A stretch of 64,000 nucleotides of DNA from Ectobacillus sp. JY-23 (lineage in GTDB: Bacteria > Bacillota > Bacilli > Bacillales > Bacillaceae_G), in assembly GCF_023022965.1 (NCBI RefSeq), contig NZ_CP095462.1, positions 3,018,001 through 3,082,000 of the forward strand, given 5' to 3'. Numbering within the stretch: the stretch's first letter is position 1; every line of letters begins with the position of its first letter. Shown piece by piece: positions 35,307 to 44,626 of the stretch. The notes below the pieces were generated by a model that worked only from the letters and a program-made list of their open reading frames with translations, ran no database searches and was not told the origin of the DNA. Position numbers and translations under genes: made by a program.

Positions 35307-35335
35307 TTGACTTTTCGTATATATTTACTTAGAAT
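35307..35335 (+). promoter_or_regulatory. Sigma-A promoter of the SAM riboswitch transcript
   Basis: TTGACT and TAGAAT are 17 bases apart, just upstream of the S-box. Confidence 0.7.
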
Positions 35336-35352
35336 TTTAAAAAGACGTAATT

Positions 35353-35530
35353 TCTTATCTAGAGAGGTGGAGGGACTGGCCCTTTGAAGCCTCGGCAACG
35401 GATTCCTTTGGAATACCGTGCCAATTCCAGCAAGCTGCGCGCTTGGAAGATGAGAAAGGACGAAGATGCTTTTGTGAGGTAAAAGTATGTTCAGCTCCTT
35501 TCTTGGTGTAGGAAAGGGGCTTTTTTATGT
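35353..35530 (+). ncRNA. SAM-I riboswitch (S-box leader) with terminator
   Basis: The aptamer core is clear: tcttatctagagaggtgg, agggactggccc, gaagcctcggcaac, ccgtgccaattccagcaag and gatgagaaagg. The expression platform is a strong hairpin agctcctttc / gaaaggggct with T6 at 35492-35526. The next gene is a SAM-dependent methyltransferase at 35703, after an inserted hairpin repeat, so SAM levels may control it. The leader could also be an orphan left from a methionine gene. Confidence 0.92.
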
Positions 35531-35533
35531 ATA

Positions 35534-35660
35534 GGCTGTGTTAAAGCCCAATGTTAATCATTTGCACTTGTTGATTGGAGTGAAAGGGATGAGACTCCCT
35601 GACCGCTCGCTGAAAGCGAACCCCCGTAACGGAAAGCAACAACAAACCATTAACCGAGCC
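35534..35660 (+). repeat. MITE-like hairpin repeat
   Basis: The left end ggctgtgttaaag equals that of the copy at 30295. The right end is diverged (cattaaccgagcc). The interior cacttgttgattggagtgaa and ggaaagcaacaac are shared with the other copies. It lies between the SAM riboswitch and the methyltransferase gene. Confidence 0.75.
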
Positions 35661-35702
35661 TATGTATAAAAAATCAAAAGCCCTACATAAAAGGAGGATG
35701 AA

Positions 35703-36281
35703 ATGAAACAGATAGAGCAGCAAGCACCGTCTGCATATTTACAGATTATAAAAGAATCAAAGAAGATTGGTTTTAATCAATTTTGTGACTATAAAACAGG
35801 CTTTTTCTTAAAAGGATTAGCCGCAGCGAAACAAAGTGGCAGATTTTTAGAACTGGGAACAGGAACAGGGGCATCGGCTTCTTGGATTTTAGAAGGTATG
35901 GATGAAACCAGCACATTGATAACTGTTGATATTGATCCTGCTGTTCACGCCGTAGCAAAACAAATGCTGGGACATGATACACGTATTACATTTCATTGCG
36001 AAGAGGGAAGTGCATTTATTCAAACGATGACCGAAACGTTCGACTTTATCTTTGCGGATACATGGCCAGGAAAATTCGACTTGCTGGATAAAACACTAGA
36101 GCAGCTGAATGTTGGTGGATTTTATGTCATTCATGACGTATTACCGCATGAAAAATTGCCGGAAGAGTACCGTATTAAAGCGCCAACGTTAGTGCAAGCA
36201 TTGCGAAATAGAAAAGATATGACTATAACTGAGATGGACTGGTCTACAGGCGTATTACTAGCAATTAAAACAGCAGAATAA
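35703..36281 (+). CDS. Class I SAM-dependent methyltransferase
   Basis: The 192-residue Rossmann-fold enzyme resembles O-methyltransferases: motif I LELGTGTGASASWI, acidic DIDPAVHAV at the end of beta-2, and FDFIFADTWPGKFDLL. AAAGGAGG precedes ATG 35703. The substrate is unknown. A SAM riboswitch lies 170 bases upstream on the same strand with a repeat element between, so SAM-dependent control is plausible but would need readthrough of the repeat. Confidence 0.85.
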   Translation: MKQIEQQAPSAYLQIIKESKKIGFNQFCDYKTGFFLKGLAAAKQSGRFLELGTGTGASASWILEGMDETSTLITVDIDPAVHAVAKQMLGHDTRITFHCEEGSAFIQTMTETFDFIFADTWPGKFDLLDKTLEQLNVGGFYVIHDVLPHEKLPEEYRIKAPTLVQALRNRKDMTITEMDWSTGVLLAIKTAE

Positions 36282-36370
36282 ATATAAGAGGAGATTCTAA
36301 ACATCAGCGTATTGCTCCTTAAAAAAAGTGATAGATTAAGTAAAAAGTGAAAACTGTGAGGAATCTTACG

Positions 36371-37081
36371 ATGAAAAAATGGATGAAAATAATTCTATTA
36401 TCTTTCATAGCGCTATTGGTATTTATAACCGCATGCTTTTTGATTTGGGCGCAAGCTGCTTATAAGCCCACAAAAGAGGCTCTTTCTCTTGTGCAAAACA
36501 AAGAAGATGGAGCTATGGTATTTGGCAATCCAAATGCTGAAACAGGTATTATCTTTTACCAAGGTGCAAAAGTAGAGGCGGAGGCATACAGCTATATTGG
36601 ATACGAGCTACAAAAGAAAGGCTACTTCACTGTTATACCGCAGTTGCCATTGCGTTTTGCCATTTTTGATGTCAATAAGGCAGACGAAATCATCAAGAGC
36701 TACCCACAGGTAAGAAGGTGGTATATAGCGGGTCATTCTTTAGGGGGAGCGATGGGTGCTAGGTACGCTTATGAAAATAAAGATAAAGTCGCTGGGATCA
36801 TGTTTCTGGCTGCTTATCCAGCAGATGACCTTTCCAACACGTCTATTCCAATTCTGTCCGTTTATGGTGAAAGAGATGGAGTGGCTACGCTGTCACAAAT
36901 GAAAGAGAAAGAACAGCTTCTTTCCAAAAACACTACTCTACATATGATTAAGGGTGGAAATCATGCTCACTTTGGCATGTATGGTGAGCAAAAGGGCGAT
37001 AATAAAAGTACGATTACAGCAAAGCAGCAACAAAAGGAAACCATTGAAGTTATGACAGAATGGTTAAATAGGCAACACTAA
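36371..37081 (+). CDS. Membrane-anchored alpha/beta hydrolase
   Basis: GTG 36347 opens the frame, but ATG 36371 begins MKKWMKIILLSFIALLVFI, an N-terminal membrane anchor, and has GAGGAA upstream. The hydrolase domain shows FYQGAKVEAEAY, the nucleophile elbow AGHSLGGAMG, the acid loop VYGERDG and the base His in GGNHAHFG. This fits an extracellular esterase-like enzyme of unknown substrate. Confidence 0.85.
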   Translation: MKKWMKIILLSFIALLVFITACFLIWAQAAYKPTKEALSLVQNKEDGAMVFGNPNAETGIIFYQGAKVEAEAYSYIGYELQKKGYFTVIPQLPLRFAIFDVNKADEIIKSYPQVRRWYIAGHSLGGAMGARYAYENKDKVAGIMFLAAYPADDLSNTSIPILSVYGERDGVATLSQMKEKEQLLSKNTTLHMIKGGNHAHFGMYGEQKGDNKSTITAKQQQKETIEVMTEWLNRQH

Positions 37082-37082
37082 G

Positions 37083-37113
37083 GAGACAACGTATGAGCGT
37101 TGTCTTTTTATAT
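37083..37113 (+). terminator. Terminator after the hydrolase gene
   Basis: agacaacg / cgttgtct is followed by T5. Confidence 0.8.
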
Positions 37114-37243
37114 GGATTCACAATATGGTGTATTTCTAAAAAGAGTTTCATTTTTAATACTTTTTTAAGAAATGGTTTATAAGTCTTTTAGTTTTATCCG
37201 ATATGATAAAGGAAGAACAACAACGACCTAGAGGGGGATAGGA

Positions 37244-38488
37244 ATGAATACATTTTGGTTGAAGAATGTCTTACTAGAAACAGGTTATAAATATGAAGAT
37301 GATGTGGTAACAGAAACAGAGACAGCTCAATTTCATTTATTTATTGAAGATGGAACGATTCAAAATATAATCAGTGCCAATGAAGATTTACCAGCAGAAG
37401 CAAGTTATTATGATGCGTGTGGTTTATTAGTGTTGCCTTCGTTTGCTGAAATGCACATTCATCTCAATAAAACTTATTATGGGGGACCCTGGAAAGCCCC
37501 AACACCCAATCCAAGCGTTTTTAAAAGAATAGCTGAGGAGCAAAAATTACTTCCTGAGCAGCTGCGTTTTGTTAAGGAAAGAGCGAAGAAAATTTTAAAT
37601 CAGGAATCCTCTAGTGGGACAACTTTTGTGAGAACACATTGCAATATTGATCATTCTATTGGTTTGCACCACCTTGAGTTAACGATGGAAGTACTAACAG
37701 ATTACAAGAATAAACTAGACGGGGAAATTGTAGCATTCCCGCAACATGGTTTATTGAGAAATCATGCGGTTTCCTTGATGAAGGAGGCTTTGAGAACCGG
37801 TGCAAGCTTAGTCGGCGGATTGGATCCTGCTACTGTAGATGGAGATATTGAAAAATCGTTATTTACGATGATGGATTTGGCAGTAGAATTTAATGTGGAT
37901 ATTGATATGCATCTACATGATGACGGTAGCTTAGGAACGTACACGATGAAGCGCTTAGCGCAACTGACAGAGGAAGCAGGGTGGCACAATCGTGTTACGA
38001 TTAGTCATGCATTTGGACTAGGAGCAGTTTCTTCAAAAGAAGCTGAGGACTTAGCTGAAACATTTGCAGCGTTAGGTATTCGTATTGCGTCTACTATACC
38101 TGTTGATATTCCAGGTGTACCTGTCCCGCTGCTACAGGCTAAAGGTGTTGAGATACAACTTGGTACGGACAGTCTCACAGATCATTGGGATCCATTCGGT
38201 ACCGGCGATATGTTAGATAAAGCCAATATTCTGGCACAACGCTTTAGGTGGATTGACGAGAAATCATTGGGACAGGCGTTACCATTCATTACAAAAGGAA
38301 AGTGTTCGCTTGATTGCAATGGAAAGCAACAATGGCCAAGGATTGGTGATAGGGCGGATTTTATATTAATAAAAGCTTCTTCCGCAGCAGAGGTTATTGC
38401 TCGTAAGCCGAACAAACGAATTGTTTTTTACAAAGGGCAATCTGTAGCAGGAGAATTACCTCCAGTAAAAATGGAAAGACAAAACTAA
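37244..38488 (+). CDS. Amidohydrolase, cytosine-deaminase-like
   Basis: The 414-residue metal-dependent hydrolase has the ligand set of the amidohydrolase superfamily: EMHIHLNKTYYGG, RTHCNID, DMHLHDDG, ISHAFGLG and LGTDSLTDHWDPFG. The HLNK variant and the TDxxxDxW-like end resemble CodA/AtzC-type deaminases. The substrate is not evident. AGAGGGGGA precedes ATG 37244. The histidine kinase starts within about 12 bases of its stop, so enzyme and two-component system share a transcript. Confidence 0.85.
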   Translation: MNTFWLKNVLLETGYKYEDDVVTETETAQFHLFIEDGTIQNIISANEDLPAEASYYDACGLLVLPSFAEMHIHLNKTYYGGPWKAPTPNPSVFKRIAEEQKLLPEQLRFVKERAKKILNQESSSGTTFVRTHCNIDHSIGLHHLELTMEVLTDYKNKLDGEIVAFPQHGLLRNHAVSLMKEALRTGASLVGGLDPATVDGDIEKSLFTMMDLAVEFNVDIDMHLHDDGSLGTYTMKRLAQLTEEAGWHNRVTISHAFGLGAVSSKEAEDLAETFAALGIRIASTIPVDIPGVPVPLLQAKGVEIQLGTDSLTDHWDPFGTGDMLDKANILAQRFRWIDEKSLGQALPFITKGKCSLDCNGKQQWPRIGDRADFILIKASSAAEVIARKPNKRIVFYKGQSVAGELPPVKMERQN

Positions 38489-38499
38489 GGATGAAATGC

Positions 38500-39954
38500 A
38501 TGTCAATTAAAACAAAATTTTTACTATCCTATATCGTAGTGATATGTATATCCATTATTTTAATGTTCGCTGCAGGCTTTTTAATATTGTTTACAATTAC
38601 AGGAGATGCAAAATCGGTAAAATATTTCTATAAAAACTCTCATATTAATAAACCGCTAAGTGCGGCTGAGGAAAGCGCATATTTGGATTTGAAATTTTTA
38701 GCGAAGCATACACCGAATGAGCTATTAGACATGAAACATGTTGAGAATAGACCTAGTGTTGAAGTTGTGATTCGAAAGGGTCATAACGTCACATATGCAT
38801 CATCACCATTAAACCGAAATGCAGTTTCAAAAGCGTTACCCGATTTTGAAGAAGGTAACATTCGTATACGAGATACGATGCAAGTGAATGATACCTTTTA
38901 CACATACGTAAAATTTGATTTTTTCTTTCCTGATAACGAAGAAGGAAGTATATTTGTGCTTCGTAAGATTAGCTCATATACAGAGCTTGTCCGAAATCTA
39001 TTTCCCATTCTATTTGGCTTACTGTTGCTGTTTTTAATTGTGACGCTGGGAGCGGTCAATTATATCGTTTCGAGGAGCATTATTAGACCGTTACTCATCT
39101 TAAAGAGAGGCACTGAACGCATTTGGGAAGGTGATTTAAACTTCAAGCTATATGGGAATTCTCAAGATGAAGTTGGGCAGCTTACACAATCCTTTGAGGA
39201 AATGAGAAAAAAGTTAAAAGAATCCATCGAACTGCAGCTGCAGTACGAGGAAAGTAGAAAAGAGCTGCTCTCTAATATTTCACATGATTTAAAAACTCCA
39301 ATTACATCCATTATTGGTTATGTAGAAGGCATTCGTGATGGCATAGCAAATACGAAAGAGAAAATGGATAAATATTTAACTACAATTTATACAAAAGCTA
39401 AGGATTTGGATGCTCTAATTGAAGAATTATTTTTATTTTCAAAGCTTGATCTACAAAGGATACCATTTGTATTTGAGAAGGTGAATATCTCTCAGTATGT
39501 GCAGGATTATGCAGAAGAGCTGCAATTAGATTTGCAAGAACAAGGAATAGAGGTTATCGTAAAACACTCATGTTCCACTCCTATTGATGTAGAACTAGAT
39601 CGTGAAAAAATCAAACGTGTATTCTCTAACTTAGTGCATAATAGCGTGAAGTATATGGAAAAGGAGCAGAAGCAAATTCAGATTTCTTTACATGAAGATT
39701 TAGATGCTGTTACCGTGCAAGTGTCAGATAATGGACCGGGTATTCATTCTGCAGAACTACCGTATATCTTTGAACGTTTTTACCGAGTAGAGCAATCAAG
39801 AAGCAAGCAAACAGGCGGAAGTGGTCTCGGCCTGGCGATTGCAAAACAAATTGTACAGGGGCATGGTGGTACAATCTGGGCTAATAGTGAAGAGGGAAAA
39901 GGATTGGATGTATTCTTTACTTTACCGAAAGCAAAGAGGGAGGATACAGTATGA
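38500..39954 (+). CDS. Membrane sensor histidine kinase
   Basis: ATG 38491 and ATG 38500 are both possible; AAGG spacing suits 38500. Two membrane helices (about aa 8-30 and 165-190) frame an extracytoplasmic sensor loop of about 135 residues, followed by HAMP, HisKA with SNISHDLKTPITSIIGYVEG, and HATPase with FSNLVHNSVKY, VSDNGPGI and GGSGLGLAIAKQIV. The stop overlaps the response regulator start (ATGA). Confidence 0.93.
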   Translation: MSIKTKFLLSYIVVICISIILMFAAGFLILFTITGDAKSVKYFYKNSHINKPLSAAEESAYLDLKFLAKHTPNELLDMKHVENRPSVEVVIRKGHNVTYASSPLNRNAVSKALPDFEEGNIRIRDTMQVNDTFYTYVKFDFFFPDNEEGSIFVLRKISSYTELVRNLFPILFGLLLLFLIVTLGAVNYIVSRSIIRPLLILKRGTERIWEGDLNFKLYGNSQDEVGQLTQSFEEMRKKLKESIELQLQYEESRKELLSNISHDLKTPITSIIGYVEGIRDGIANTKEKMDKYLTTIYTKAKDLDALIEELFLFSKLDLQRIPFVFEKVNISQYVQDYAEELQLDLQEQGIEVIVKHSCSTPIDVELDREKIKRVFSNLVHNSVKYMEKEQKQIQISLHEDLDAVTVQVSDNGPGIHSAELPYIFERFYRVEQSRSKQTGGSGLGLAIAKQIVQGHGGTIWANSEEGKGLDVFFTLPKAKREDTV

Positions 39955-40643
39955 AGCATATTTTAATTATTGAAGACGAAGAAAGTATCGCAGAATTACA
40001 AAAGGATTACCTTGAAATCAATGGATATCAGGTAGATGTAGAACTATCAGGTGAAACCGGGATGCAGCGCGCTTTGCAAGGAGGATACGATTTAATTATT
40101 TTGGATATTATGCTGCCTCAAATCAATGGGTTTGAAGTCTGTAAAAAAATAAGATCTGCTGTTGATATACCCATTTTGCTAGTATCGGCAAAGAAAGAAG
40201 AAATTGACAAAATACGTGGTCTTGGTTTAGGAGCGGATGACTATATTACTAAACCATTTAGTCCGAGTGAGCTTGTCGCAAGGGTAAAAGCGCATCTCGC
40301 TCGATATGAACGATTAGCCGGAAGCGGCTCTGTCCAGCAAAGCAATTCTATATATGTGCATGGCATTACAATCGATAAAGCGGCACGACGTGTCTATATT
40401 CACAATGAAGAAGTTCCGTTTACTACAAAAGAATTTGAATTACTTACATTTTTTGTTCTACATCCTAATCAGGTTTTAAGTAAAACACAGCTGTTTGAAA
40501 GTATTTGGGGCTATGATTCAGCCGGAGATGTGTCTACAGTTACGGTACATATCCGGAAATTACGTGAGAAAATAGAACGCGATCCCGCACACCCGCAGTA
40601 CATAGAAACCCTATGGGGAGCAGGGTATCGGTTTAATATATAG
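39951..40643 (+). CDS. OmpR-family response regulator
   Basis: The receiver domain has EDEESIAELQ, phospho-acceptor LIILDIMLPQINGFEV and the conserved Lys in GADDYITKPFSPSELVAR; the winged-helix DNA-binding domain ends VTVHIRKLREKIE and ETLWGAGYRFNI. It is translationally coupled to the kinase. Kinase-before-regulator with an amidohydrolase in front is an unusual operon order. Confidence 0.95.
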   Translation: MKHILIIEDEESIAELQKDYLEINGYQVDVELSGETGMQRALQGGYDLIILDIMLPQINGFEVCKKIRSAVDIPILLVSAKKEEIDKIRGLGLGADDYITKPFSPSELVARVKAHLARYERLAGSGSVQQSNSIYVHGITIDKAARRVYIHNEEVPFTTKEFELLTFFVLHPNQVLSKTQLFESIWGYDSAGDVSTVTVHIRKLREKIERDPAHPQYIETLWGAGYRFNI

Positions 40644-40714
40644 GTTGTGTTACAGTCTTTGGAATTTTCAACATAAACTGTTCTTGGATTGTACAACAAA
40701 AACTATGATAAAAA

Positions 40715-40748
40715 AGCAGATTTCTTTTATCGAAATTCTGCTTTTTAG
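40715..40748 (+). terminator. Terminator of the two-component operon
   Basis: aaaagcaga / tctgctttt, with further A/T pairing in the loop side, is followed by a T-rich tract. Confidence 0.65.
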
Positions 40749-40830
40749 CAGTTATATGGCAAAACTTTTTATAATACCTGTAAAATAACTGTATAGCAGT
40801 AAAAAAGTTGCAGTTATGGGGGCGTTTTGT

Positions 40831-41889
40831 TTGAAGAAAGAGAGAATAAGAGAGTATGGCATTAAAATTGGGCGGCTACAGCCAGGCTCTCGCAATGCGA
40901 TTACTGATGTAGAGGGTATCACAGTAGGACATGTTACGTTAAGTGAGGGAGATATGCAAACAGGGGTAACAGCTATTGTCCCTCATCAAGGTAACATATT
41001 TCGAGAAAAGCTTGTCGCTTCTAGTCATGTGATTAACGGTGTTGGAAAAACGCTCGGAACGATTCAGATTGAGGAACTGGGTACGCTCGAAACACCTATC
41101 GTGTTAACCAATACGTTAAGTGTTGGCATCGCGGCAGATGCTCTGATTGAATATATGCTAGATGACACGCCTGAAATTGGCAGAACGACAGGAAGTGTGA
41201 ATCCTGTCGTCTGTGAATGTAACGACATGCTTTTGAACGATATCCGTGCCGGGTTTGTTACAAAAGAGCATGTGCTACAAGCTCTTCGAAATACTTCAGT
41301 AGAGGTTGAAGAAGGAGCAGTCGGGGCTGGGACTGGCATGCTTTGTTATTCATTAAAGGGAGGGATTGGGACGGCTTCTAGAATGATGGAGATGGAGCAT
41401 GGCACATATACAATGGGGGTACTGATCCTTACTAATTTTGGAATTCTAAGTGATTTACGTGTCGATGGAAAAGCAGTGGGAGAAGAATTGCGCGATGCTA
41501 TCTTGCACTCTTGGGAAGAAAAAGACAAGGGCTCTGTTATTATAATTGTGGCCACAGATCTGCCCGTATCTGAAAGACAATTAAAGCGCATTATAAAAAG
41601 AACAGTGGTTGGTTTATCGCGAACAGGATCAATCATTACAACCGGTAGCGGTGAAGTGGTAATCGGTTTTTCAACCGCTAATACAATTCCGCATCAACAA
41701 AAGCAGCTGCGTAAGCTTTCTATTGTTCCTGAGGATGACTTGGATGTAGCTTTTCGAGCTATCAGCGAGGCGACAGAGGAAGCGGTTTTAAATGCGTTAA
41801 TTGCTGCGACACCTGTTGTTGGAAGGGACAAAAATGAAAGACCCGCACTGTATGATTTGCTACAGGAATATGGTATCTCTTTAAAGTAA
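40831..41889 (+). CDS. P1-family aminopeptidase (DmpA/BapA type)
   Basis: The family contains self-processing N-terminal-nucleophile hydrolases (L-aminopeptidase/D-esterase and beta-peptidyl aminopeptidases). Motifs are RNAITDVEGITVGHVTL near the N-terminus, NPVVCECND, GAGTGMLCYSLKGGIGTASR with the likely nucleophile Ser, and VVGRDKNERPALYDLL at the end. ATG 40816 lacks a ribosome binding site, while TTG 40831 has GGGGG at good spacing, so I prefer 40831. It lies beside the beta-aspartyl catabolic genes and could also act on beta-peptides, but no shared promoter is seen. Confidence 0.85.
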   Translation: MKKERIREYGIKIGRLQPGSRNAITDVEGITVGHVTLSEGDMQTGVTAIVPHQGNIFREKLVASSHVINGVGKTLGTIQIEELGTLETPIVLTNTLSVGIAADALIEYMLDDTPEIGRTTGSVNPVVCECNDMLLNDIRAGFVTKEHVLQALRNTSVEVEEGAVGAGTGMLCYSLKGGIGTASRMMEMEHGTYTMGVLILTNFGILSDLRVDGKAVGEELRDAILHSWEEKDKGSVIIIVATDLPVSERQLKRIIKRTVVGLSRTGSIITTGSGEVVIGFSTANTIPHQQKQLRKLSIVPEDDLDVAFRAISEATEEAVLNALIAATPVVGRDKNERPALYDLLQEYGISLK

Positions 41890-41919
41890 AAAAGCTCCTG
41901 CACACAGGAGCTTTTTACT
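41885..41919. terminator. Bidirectional terminator between the P1 peptidase and aspA
   Basis: gtaaaaaagctcctg / caggagctttttac lies between convergent genes. Confidence 0.9.
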
Positions 41920-43343
41920 TAGGATGATAACTGCCCAATCACAGATGGAGAAGGGTGTGTCATCGCATAAGGATTTAAAATAGCATCTAACGTACTCTCA
42001 TCAAGAACATTGTAAAGCAAGCACAGTTCACGGACCGATTTTCCGGTTGAAACAGCTTCTTGTGCAATACGTGAAGCTGTTTCGTATCCGATATGGGGAC
42101 TGATTGCTGTAATGATGCCAACACTGTTGTCTACATATTCCTTCAGCATGCTTTCATTAGCTACAATGCCTTCTACACAATACTTTCTGAAGACCTCAAA
42201 GGCATTATTCATGATACTGATAGACTGTAGAAGATTGAAAACGAGAACGGGCTCCATTACATTCAGCTCCAGCTGACCAGCCTCAGATGCTAAACAAATG
42301 GTATGGTCGTTACCAATTACCTGAAACGCAACTTGATTGATTAATTCCGCCATAACAGGATTCACTTTGCCAGGCATGATAGAAGAACCTGGTTGTCGCG
42401 GCGGAAGCTGAATTTCTGCTAAGCCCACCCGTGGTCCTGAGGCCATAAGTCGTAAATCATTGGCAATTTTAGACATATTCATCATGCATACCTTAAGAGC
42501 AGCAGAAACCTCTGTATAAGCATCTGTGTTTTGCGTGGCATCCACGAGATGCTCAGCGCTTGTTAAAGGAAAACCGCTAATAACAGATAAATACCGTACA
42601 ACAGCCTCAATATAGCGAACATCGGCATTTAGACCTGTACCAACTGCCGTAGCACCGATATTGACTTCATATAAGTGCTGACATGAGATATTCACACGTT
42701 TAATATCTCGTTGTAATACACGACTGTAAGCTTCGAATTCTTGTCCCAGACGAATAGGTACTGCGTCTTGCAGGTGCGTACGTCCCATTTTAATAATATG
42801 ATCAAACTCAGCACCTTTTTTAGCAAAAGCTTCTTGTAGCTTATTCATGGTTTGCAATAATGCTTCCGCCATCTGTAGTGCTGCAAGGTGAATGCCAGTC
42901 GGAAATACATCGTTGGTGGACTGTGACATGTTGACATGGGTATTGGGGCTTATATAAGCATAATCGCCTTTATCTCTTCCCAGCATTTCAAGTGCACGAT
43001 TGGCAATCACCTCATTCATGTTCATGTTGAGAGAAGTTCCTGCACCGCCTTGGATGGGATCGACGATAAACTGCTCCAGCAACTGTCCGTCGATAATTTC
43101 TTCTGCTGCTTTGACAATGGCTCTTCCTATTTCGGATGGCAATCGCTTCGATTCCATATTCGCCAAGGCACATGCTTTCTTGACCATGGCAATCGCTGTA
43201 ATTAAAGATGGGTGAATACGATAGCCCGTGATAGGAAAGTTTTCTAAAGCACGCAATGTTTGCACCCCGTAATAAGCCTCTTTCGGAACATGCTTTTCTC
43301 CTAAGAAATCTCGCTCGATGCGTGTAGCATTCACAATTTTCAC
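41919..43343 (-). CDS. aspA: Aspartate ammonia-lyase
   Basis: The 474-residue aspartase/fumarase superfamily enzyme converts L-aspartate to fumarate and ammonia. It has the signature GSSIMPGKVNPV, GGAGTSLNMNMNEVIANRA, NMSQSTNDVFPT and MGRTHLQDAVP. The start is GTG with AAAGGAG. It is the third gene of a sigma-54-type transporter-iadA-aspA unit, where it would consume aspartate freed by isoaspartyl dipeptidase. A fumarase function is less likely given the AspA-like N-terminus and context, although the two cannot be separated with certainty by eye. Confidence 0.92.
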   Translation of the reverse strand: MKIVNATRIERDFLGEKHVPKEAYYGVQTLRALENFPITGYRIHPSLITAIAMVKKACALANMESKRLPSEIGRAIVKAAEEIIDGQLLEQFIVDPIQGGAGTSLNMNMNEVIANRALEMLGRDKGDYAYISPNTHVNMSQSTNDVFPTGIHLAALQMAEALLQTMNKLQEAFAKKGAEFDHIIKMGRTHLQDAVPIRLGQEFEAYSRVLQRDIKRVNISCQHLYEVNIGATAVGTGLNADVRYIEAVVRYLSVISGFPLTSAEHLVDATQNTDAYTEVSAALKVCMMNMSKIANDLRLMASGPRVGLAEIQLPPRQPGSSIMPGKVNPVMAELINQVAFQVIGNDHTICLASEAGQLELNVMEPVLVFNLLQSISIMNNAFEVFRKYCVEGIVANESMLKEYVDNSVGIITAISPHIGYETASRIAQEAVSTGKSVRELCLLYNVLDESTLDAILNPYAMTHPSPSVIGQLSS

Positions 43344-43373
43344 GTCTCCTTTTTATTTGAAGCTTTGCCAATG

Positions 43374-43408
43374 GCCTCTGTAAATGGCAGTTGCGATTTA
43401 CAGAGGCT
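43374..43408 (-). other. Intergenic hairpin between iadA and aspA
   Basis: gcctctgtaaat pairs perfectly with atttacagaggc on either side of a ten-base loop. No T-run follows on the minus strand, so it is more likely an mRNA processing or stability element than a terminator. Confidence 0.55.
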
Positions 43409-43432
43409 AAAAATAGGTAATTTGGATAAGGT

Positions 43433-44602
43433 TTATTCGAAAGTTCCTTTTACGAGTGTTTGGCCGTGCTTTACCATAACTTTCCCTTGTGCAATGACTG
43501 TATCGATTTGTAATGTATCTTTTGTCAGGAGCACAAGATCAGCATCCTTTTCAACTTGCAGGCATCCTTTTTGGTTTAGCCTTAACACTTGTGCAGGATT
43601 AGCTGTTATAACTTGAAGAGCAGTTTCCAGCGGTATCCCTTCAATCAAAACGGCGTCACGTACTTCTTGGAACAGAGAAGACACTTTTCCGACCTGTAGG
43701 CCTTGATACTCACCAGTTGCATCAAATAATGGAAGGCTTGCTTGCCCATCTGAAGAGAAGGTGATACATCCAACTGGAACACCTTCTTCCAGCATAAGGC
43801 GCAGGGCAGTACTACATTTTACTTCACCTTCCTCTAAAAACTGAGGAATGGTGCTTGTTGTGAAATCCACATATCCACCGCGTTTGGCATAGTCAATGCC
43901 ACCCTGGAACAACTCTTCATTTCGGTTGATATGAGTGGGATGAAAATGACGAATCGGAATATTGGTGCGATCCGCTACTTCGTGAAGTAAAGCTAACTTT
44001 TCTTTTCCATCTCCCAAATGAATTTCCAGCAGTCCAGCTTTACCTGATAAAATGCCGCCGTTTCGCGCCGCAGTGGCAATTTTGACAAACTCTTCAAAGG
44101 TAGGTTCAGAAGAGCGGTGGTCGGAAATAGCAATCTCGCCGACACCAATAATTTTATCAATCAAGATAATGTCTTCTTCAATTCGACCTGTTAATGTTTT
44201 TACTGGTACTTGATAAGAACCTGTATGAATCCAGCAGGAAACGCCTTCTTCCTCTAAAGCCCGTGCTTTTGCCAGTAAATCTTCCATTTTGCGGGTTGTA
44301 CCATCAGTTCCTAGGACACCAATTACAGTTGTAATACCAGATGTGGTGAGGTCACTTAACATGAGCTCCGGGGTGCGGGTTTTAAAGCCGCCCTCCCCGC
44401 CCCCGCCAATGATGTGAACATGTGAATCAATGAATCCCGGAACTACAAGTAAGTCTGTTGCATCGATAACTTGAACGGGAAAATCATCAGGGACTGTAAG
44501 ATTGTCGCCCAAATATGCAATTTTCCCGCCTGCAATTAAAACATCTTTATATCCGATCTCATTGGGTGCATATACATATCCGTTTTTTATTAATGTAAGC
44601 AA
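43433..44602 (-). CDS. iadA: Isoaspartyl dipeptidase (beta-aspartyl peptidase)
   Basis: IadA cleaves beta-Asp-X dipeptides. The 389-residue amidohydrolase has DSHVHIIGGGGEGG, the metal His pair, KAGLLEIHLGDG, HFHPTHINRNEELF, and FSSDGQASLP with the catalytic Asp; these match the IadA family closely. The start is TTG 44602 behind GGGGGAAAG. There is no signal peptide, so it acts in the cytoplasm. It sits between the transporter and aspA, and a secreted cyanophycinase-like enzyme is encoded 4 kb upstream, which together suggest the substrate is beta-Asp-Arg or a similar cyanophycin dipeptide. Confidence 0.93.
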   Translation of the reverse strand: MLTLIKNGYVYAPNEIGYKDVLIAGGKIAYLGDNLTVPDDFPVQVIDATDLLVVPGFIDSHVHIIGGGGEGGFKTRTPELMLSDLTTSGITTVIGVLGTDGTTRKMEDLLAKARALEEEGVSCWIHTGSYQVPVKTLTGRIEEDIILIDKIIGVGEIAISDHRSSEPTFEEFVKIATAARNGGILSGKAGLLEIHLGDGKEKLALLHEVADRTNIPIRHFHPTHINRNEELFQGGIDYAKRGGYVDFTTSTIPQFLEEGEVKCSTALRLMLEEGVPVGCITFSSDGQASLPLFDATGEYQGLQVGKVSSLFQEVRDAVLIEGIPLETALQVITANPAQVLRLNQKGCLQVEKDADLVLLTKDTLQIDTVIAQGKVMVKHGQTLVKGTFE

Positions 44603-44626
44603 TTCTTCTTTCCCCCTAAACGTTGT

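Noticed and set aside
40760..40790. Third sigma-54 promoter upstream of the P1 peptidase (tggcaaaactttttat)
   Set aside because: The -24 half lacks the final C and the -12 half lacks GC, so it does not meet the pattern of the two good sites.
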